A stretch of DNA of 64,000 nucleotides from Adineta vaga. Its lineage: Eukaryota > Rotifera. Made by a program: the position numbers and the translations under genes. Below the pieces are notes generated by a model. That model did no database searches. It saw nothing but the letters and a program-made list of their open reading frames with translations, and was not told the DNA's origin. Of the stretch, positions 61,696-64,000 are shown piece by piece. Numbering within the stretch: position 1 is the first letter of the stretch; every line of letters starts with the position of its first letter. Location of the stretch: the NCBI GenBank assembly GCA_021613535.1, contig CP075496.1:1550001-1614000 (forward strand). Reading direction: 5' to 3'.

Positions 61696-64000
61696 TTATT
61701 CAATGTTCTACTTCCTTCTTTTTGTGTCTGTGTGTTTTGTTATTACGAGCTCGAGTTGTGCTCGATATTATTAAAGTTGATTACTGCATAAGATTTCTCT
61801 CTCTCTCGCGCGCGCTCCCAATATCCATTCGGGGTATATCCTATATGAAGTGGAAGAGATGACAGATAGAAAGAGATTGATTGACATGAAGTCCAATGCG
61901 CGAAAGAAAGATGTTGCCGCCTGACGATATATATATATATATATTAGCTTGAAGCTAATGTTGTAAAAACAATAAACAGCAAACGACGCCTTGAATTAAT
62001 GAAGCTACTTTGAGATATCTCTCAAGAGAATCTTATCCGAGAGAGATTTCAAACATATACATAATATATTTCAGTAAGGTTAGATGTAATCTTAATGAAA
62101 AAGAAAAAAGAAAGTGAACAAAAGAATCAGATTTCTTGAAAAGAAAAAGAATACTTCAAATGGCGACAACTTACATAAAAAAAGAATGTATCGAATGAAA
62201 TCAAAGATCAAACAAAAACTTAATGTTCATTTAAACATTAAGAACAAAAAAGGAAAAAGGAAATCGATTATATAAGTGAGAAAGAATTACTTCTTTGGTT
62301 TCGATTCGTTTTTATTCTTCTTTTATTTGTCTAGTAGGCAGATTTAAGATTACAAATTTGAATGTCTTTTCTATGTTCTCTTGGGTATATCATTTATTAG
62401 AAATTCAAATAAGATGCTACTTGAATTGATCACATCTATATGCAATATTGGAGAAAAAAAAGAGAGAAAGAGAGGGAAACGTCAAGTGGCTCATTAATTT
62501 TTCTATGTGTCGACTTTTTCTTCTTGTTATTTTTATTCGCGTTTTTTCTTCGTTTCGTGTTGTTCAACATCTAGGTGACAACAACGTATCAAGTGACGTT
62601 GACCTAAATGTAATAATCGAGACGATGTACATATACATATATACATTCATTTTTGTTTTTATTGAACAATTGTATGTGCAAATCGAGATTGACATGAGAC
62701 AGAAAGTGAGAAGCATTGTCGATCACTATTCTCAATGTATTGAGTTGGTCATGTTCGTGAGAAAGAATAATAATGACGAGAGCAATCGTTTTGTGCAATG
62801 AACACGCAAATCTTTTCTTTTTGTTTGTGCATGCACTGATTAACATCATCAACATAGGAAGAACAAGCAGGCAGTCTCATTTTATGCCCATTAGAATACA
62901 TACGATAGTCTTTACTCTCTCGATGTTGACAGTAGTTACCAATGGCTTCGATATTGTCGGTTCCTAATTGAATAAGATGCTAATTCATGCACAAGAAAGA
63001 TATGCTTTCTCGTTTTGTTCTCAGCAGGTCAGACAAGATGTTTGACCTTTTTATGGTTTCGTCATTTATCTCTTTTGTTTCTTTACCTCCTACGATCTGT
63101 GAGTTTTTTTCTTCGTTTTGTTTTTCAATGACGTGTCTTCTTTATGGGATAATAGTGAGACATCTGCTTTGTGAATACCGATACTAGATGTTACAGATCC
63201 ATCACATTCGTCTTTTTTTGTTCTATCGAAGAAACAAAATTGATAGGAATACTTTGATGTGAAGAATCTATCTTGAATAATGACGTATATGTATCATATT
63301 TGTTCAATGAAGAAAGAGTAAAAGCGACCATCTGGTGCATCATCAGTCTTAACTATTGATGATGATCAAAAGGATCTCGTCTTTCTTCACTTGGTCAGTT
63401 ACATCATTGTTTTCCATCCGGACCGTTTGCCTACACTTCCGGAGTCTCGTTTTTCTCCCTCGTATTCATATAATCAAAGAAATGTATGGTGATGAGTGAC
63501 GACGACAACGTCGACGAACGACAACGATTTGATTCGATCTTGAGCTTCTCTTCCCTTTTTTTTTTCTTTTTCTTCTTCTTCTTTTTTCTCTCTTCTATGC
63601 CTGATGTGTCTTGTTTGGAACAGTGTAAATCACACAAGCTGCCTTCGTCTTCTCTAGTAGAATAGACACATACATACAAATACACACACGAGAAATATAG
63701 CGAAAAAAAGAGAATAGCAAAAAAAGAGGAAAAGACAGTCGTTACTACCGCATCTAGAACCGCAATAATGATGATCTCCCTCAACGTTCTACTACCGGCG
63801 TTGTTTTTCTCGTTTCATACTAGTTGTTCTACGCTCTCTCTCCCTCTCTCTCTCTCTCTCCCCTCTGTCTATCTGCCTGTATTGTCATTCTAACTAATCA
63901 GTCGTTGTCGTTTTTTTTCTGTTCGTTCGTATAATATATGACCTTGTAGATCTCAGGAATTTTTGTGCGTGTCTATTAATGATAAAGACACGAATTATCA
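61696..64000. other. 2.3 kb terminal spacer with simple repeats
   Basis: AT-rich tail of the window. It contains TC and CG runs near 61795-61815, a TA run at 61927-61944 and a TC-rich tract at about 63833-63870. A pyrimidine tract with many TTC units lies near 63555-63595. Open frames on both strands are short or low-complexity. No gene recognised; it may be the 5' region of a gene beyond the right edge. Confidence 0.5.
63833..63870. repeat. (TC)n-rich tract
   Basis: An interrupted TC run near the right edge, dominated by CTCTCT with a few C insertions. Confidence 0.7.

Noticed and set aside
62448-63187. Several open frames near the right edge
   Set aside because: They are short, overlap on both strands, start in simple repeats and show no recognisable motif.
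1-64000. Transposons, LTRs or telomeric repeats, common in bdelloid accessory regions
   Set aside because: I found no reverse transcriptase, transposase or integrase motifs, no long terminal repeats and no telomere-type arrays by reading; most of the window is ordinary gene-rich sequence.

Overview
The window is nuclear DNA of an invertebrate animal. It is strongly AT-rich. Most genes are split by short GT..AG introns, commonly 40-60 bases, with a few of several hundred. The proteins are animal proteins: an anosmin-1-like protein, a ZO-type MAGUK, a vesicular GABA/glycine transporter, a KLHL12-like adaptor, TMEM120, a hedgehog-type Hint (Hog) protein, PX-PH phospholipase D, and housekeeping genes (eIF3e, SCAF4/8, UTP15, HDHD5). 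Together with rotifer-like intron style and a decayed Rds1-type ferritin-like gene, this points to a rotifer, most likely a bdelloid such as Rotaria or Adineta. The organism call is inference; I could not run any search.

Layout. 1-2398 (-): 5' part of an anosmin-1 homologue running off the left edge. 4412-7255 (-): KLHL12-like BTB-BACK-Kelch gene. 7642-7955 (-): a two-exon gene for a short basic secreted peptide. 8296-8667 (-): a small C2HC-like ORF. 9202-15128 (-): a ZO/polychaetoid-type MAGUK (3 PDZ, SH3, GK, ZU5). 16797-17537 (+): a frame-disrupted GPCR relic. 17885-18746 (+): a membrane-anchored Hog-domain protein with no Hedge domain. 18848-20582 (-): TMEM120. 20807-22249 (+): a VGAT/SLC32 gene with an in-frame stop. 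22473-24303 (-): eIF3e. 25249-29618 (+): SCAF4/8. 30004-31317 (+): an orphan single-pass receptor-like protein. 32093-32406 (+): a poly-proline exon, followed by 35685-38175 (+), a Gln-rich protein with a conserved PH-like C-terminal domain. 38780-39793 (+): an Ig-like membrane protein. 40331-41515 (-): a single-pass adaptor-like protein. 42702-43888 (+): an EF-hand protein. 44975-45928 (+): a decaying ferritin-like pseudogene. 45982-47474 (-): HDHD5/CECR5. 48843-50855 (-): an aerolysin-fold protein. 53535-58627 (-): phospholipase D. 59811-61695 (+): UTP15. The rest is AT-rich spacer with microsatellites. I saw no transposon, rRNA, tRNA or CRISPR.

The genes do not form one pathway; this is an ordinary gene-dense animal region. 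Housekeeping functions cover translation initiation (eIF3e), RNA polymerase II termination (SCAF4/8) and rRNA processing (UTP15). Signalling and adhesion functions are ZO, anosmin, VGAT, the Ig protein and PLD. The points most worth following are the Hog-only membrane protein, the intron-containing aerolysin-fold gene without an evident signal peptide, the ferritin-like relic, the VGAT nonsense codon, the half WAP domain in the anosmin homologue, and several orphan membrane proteins.
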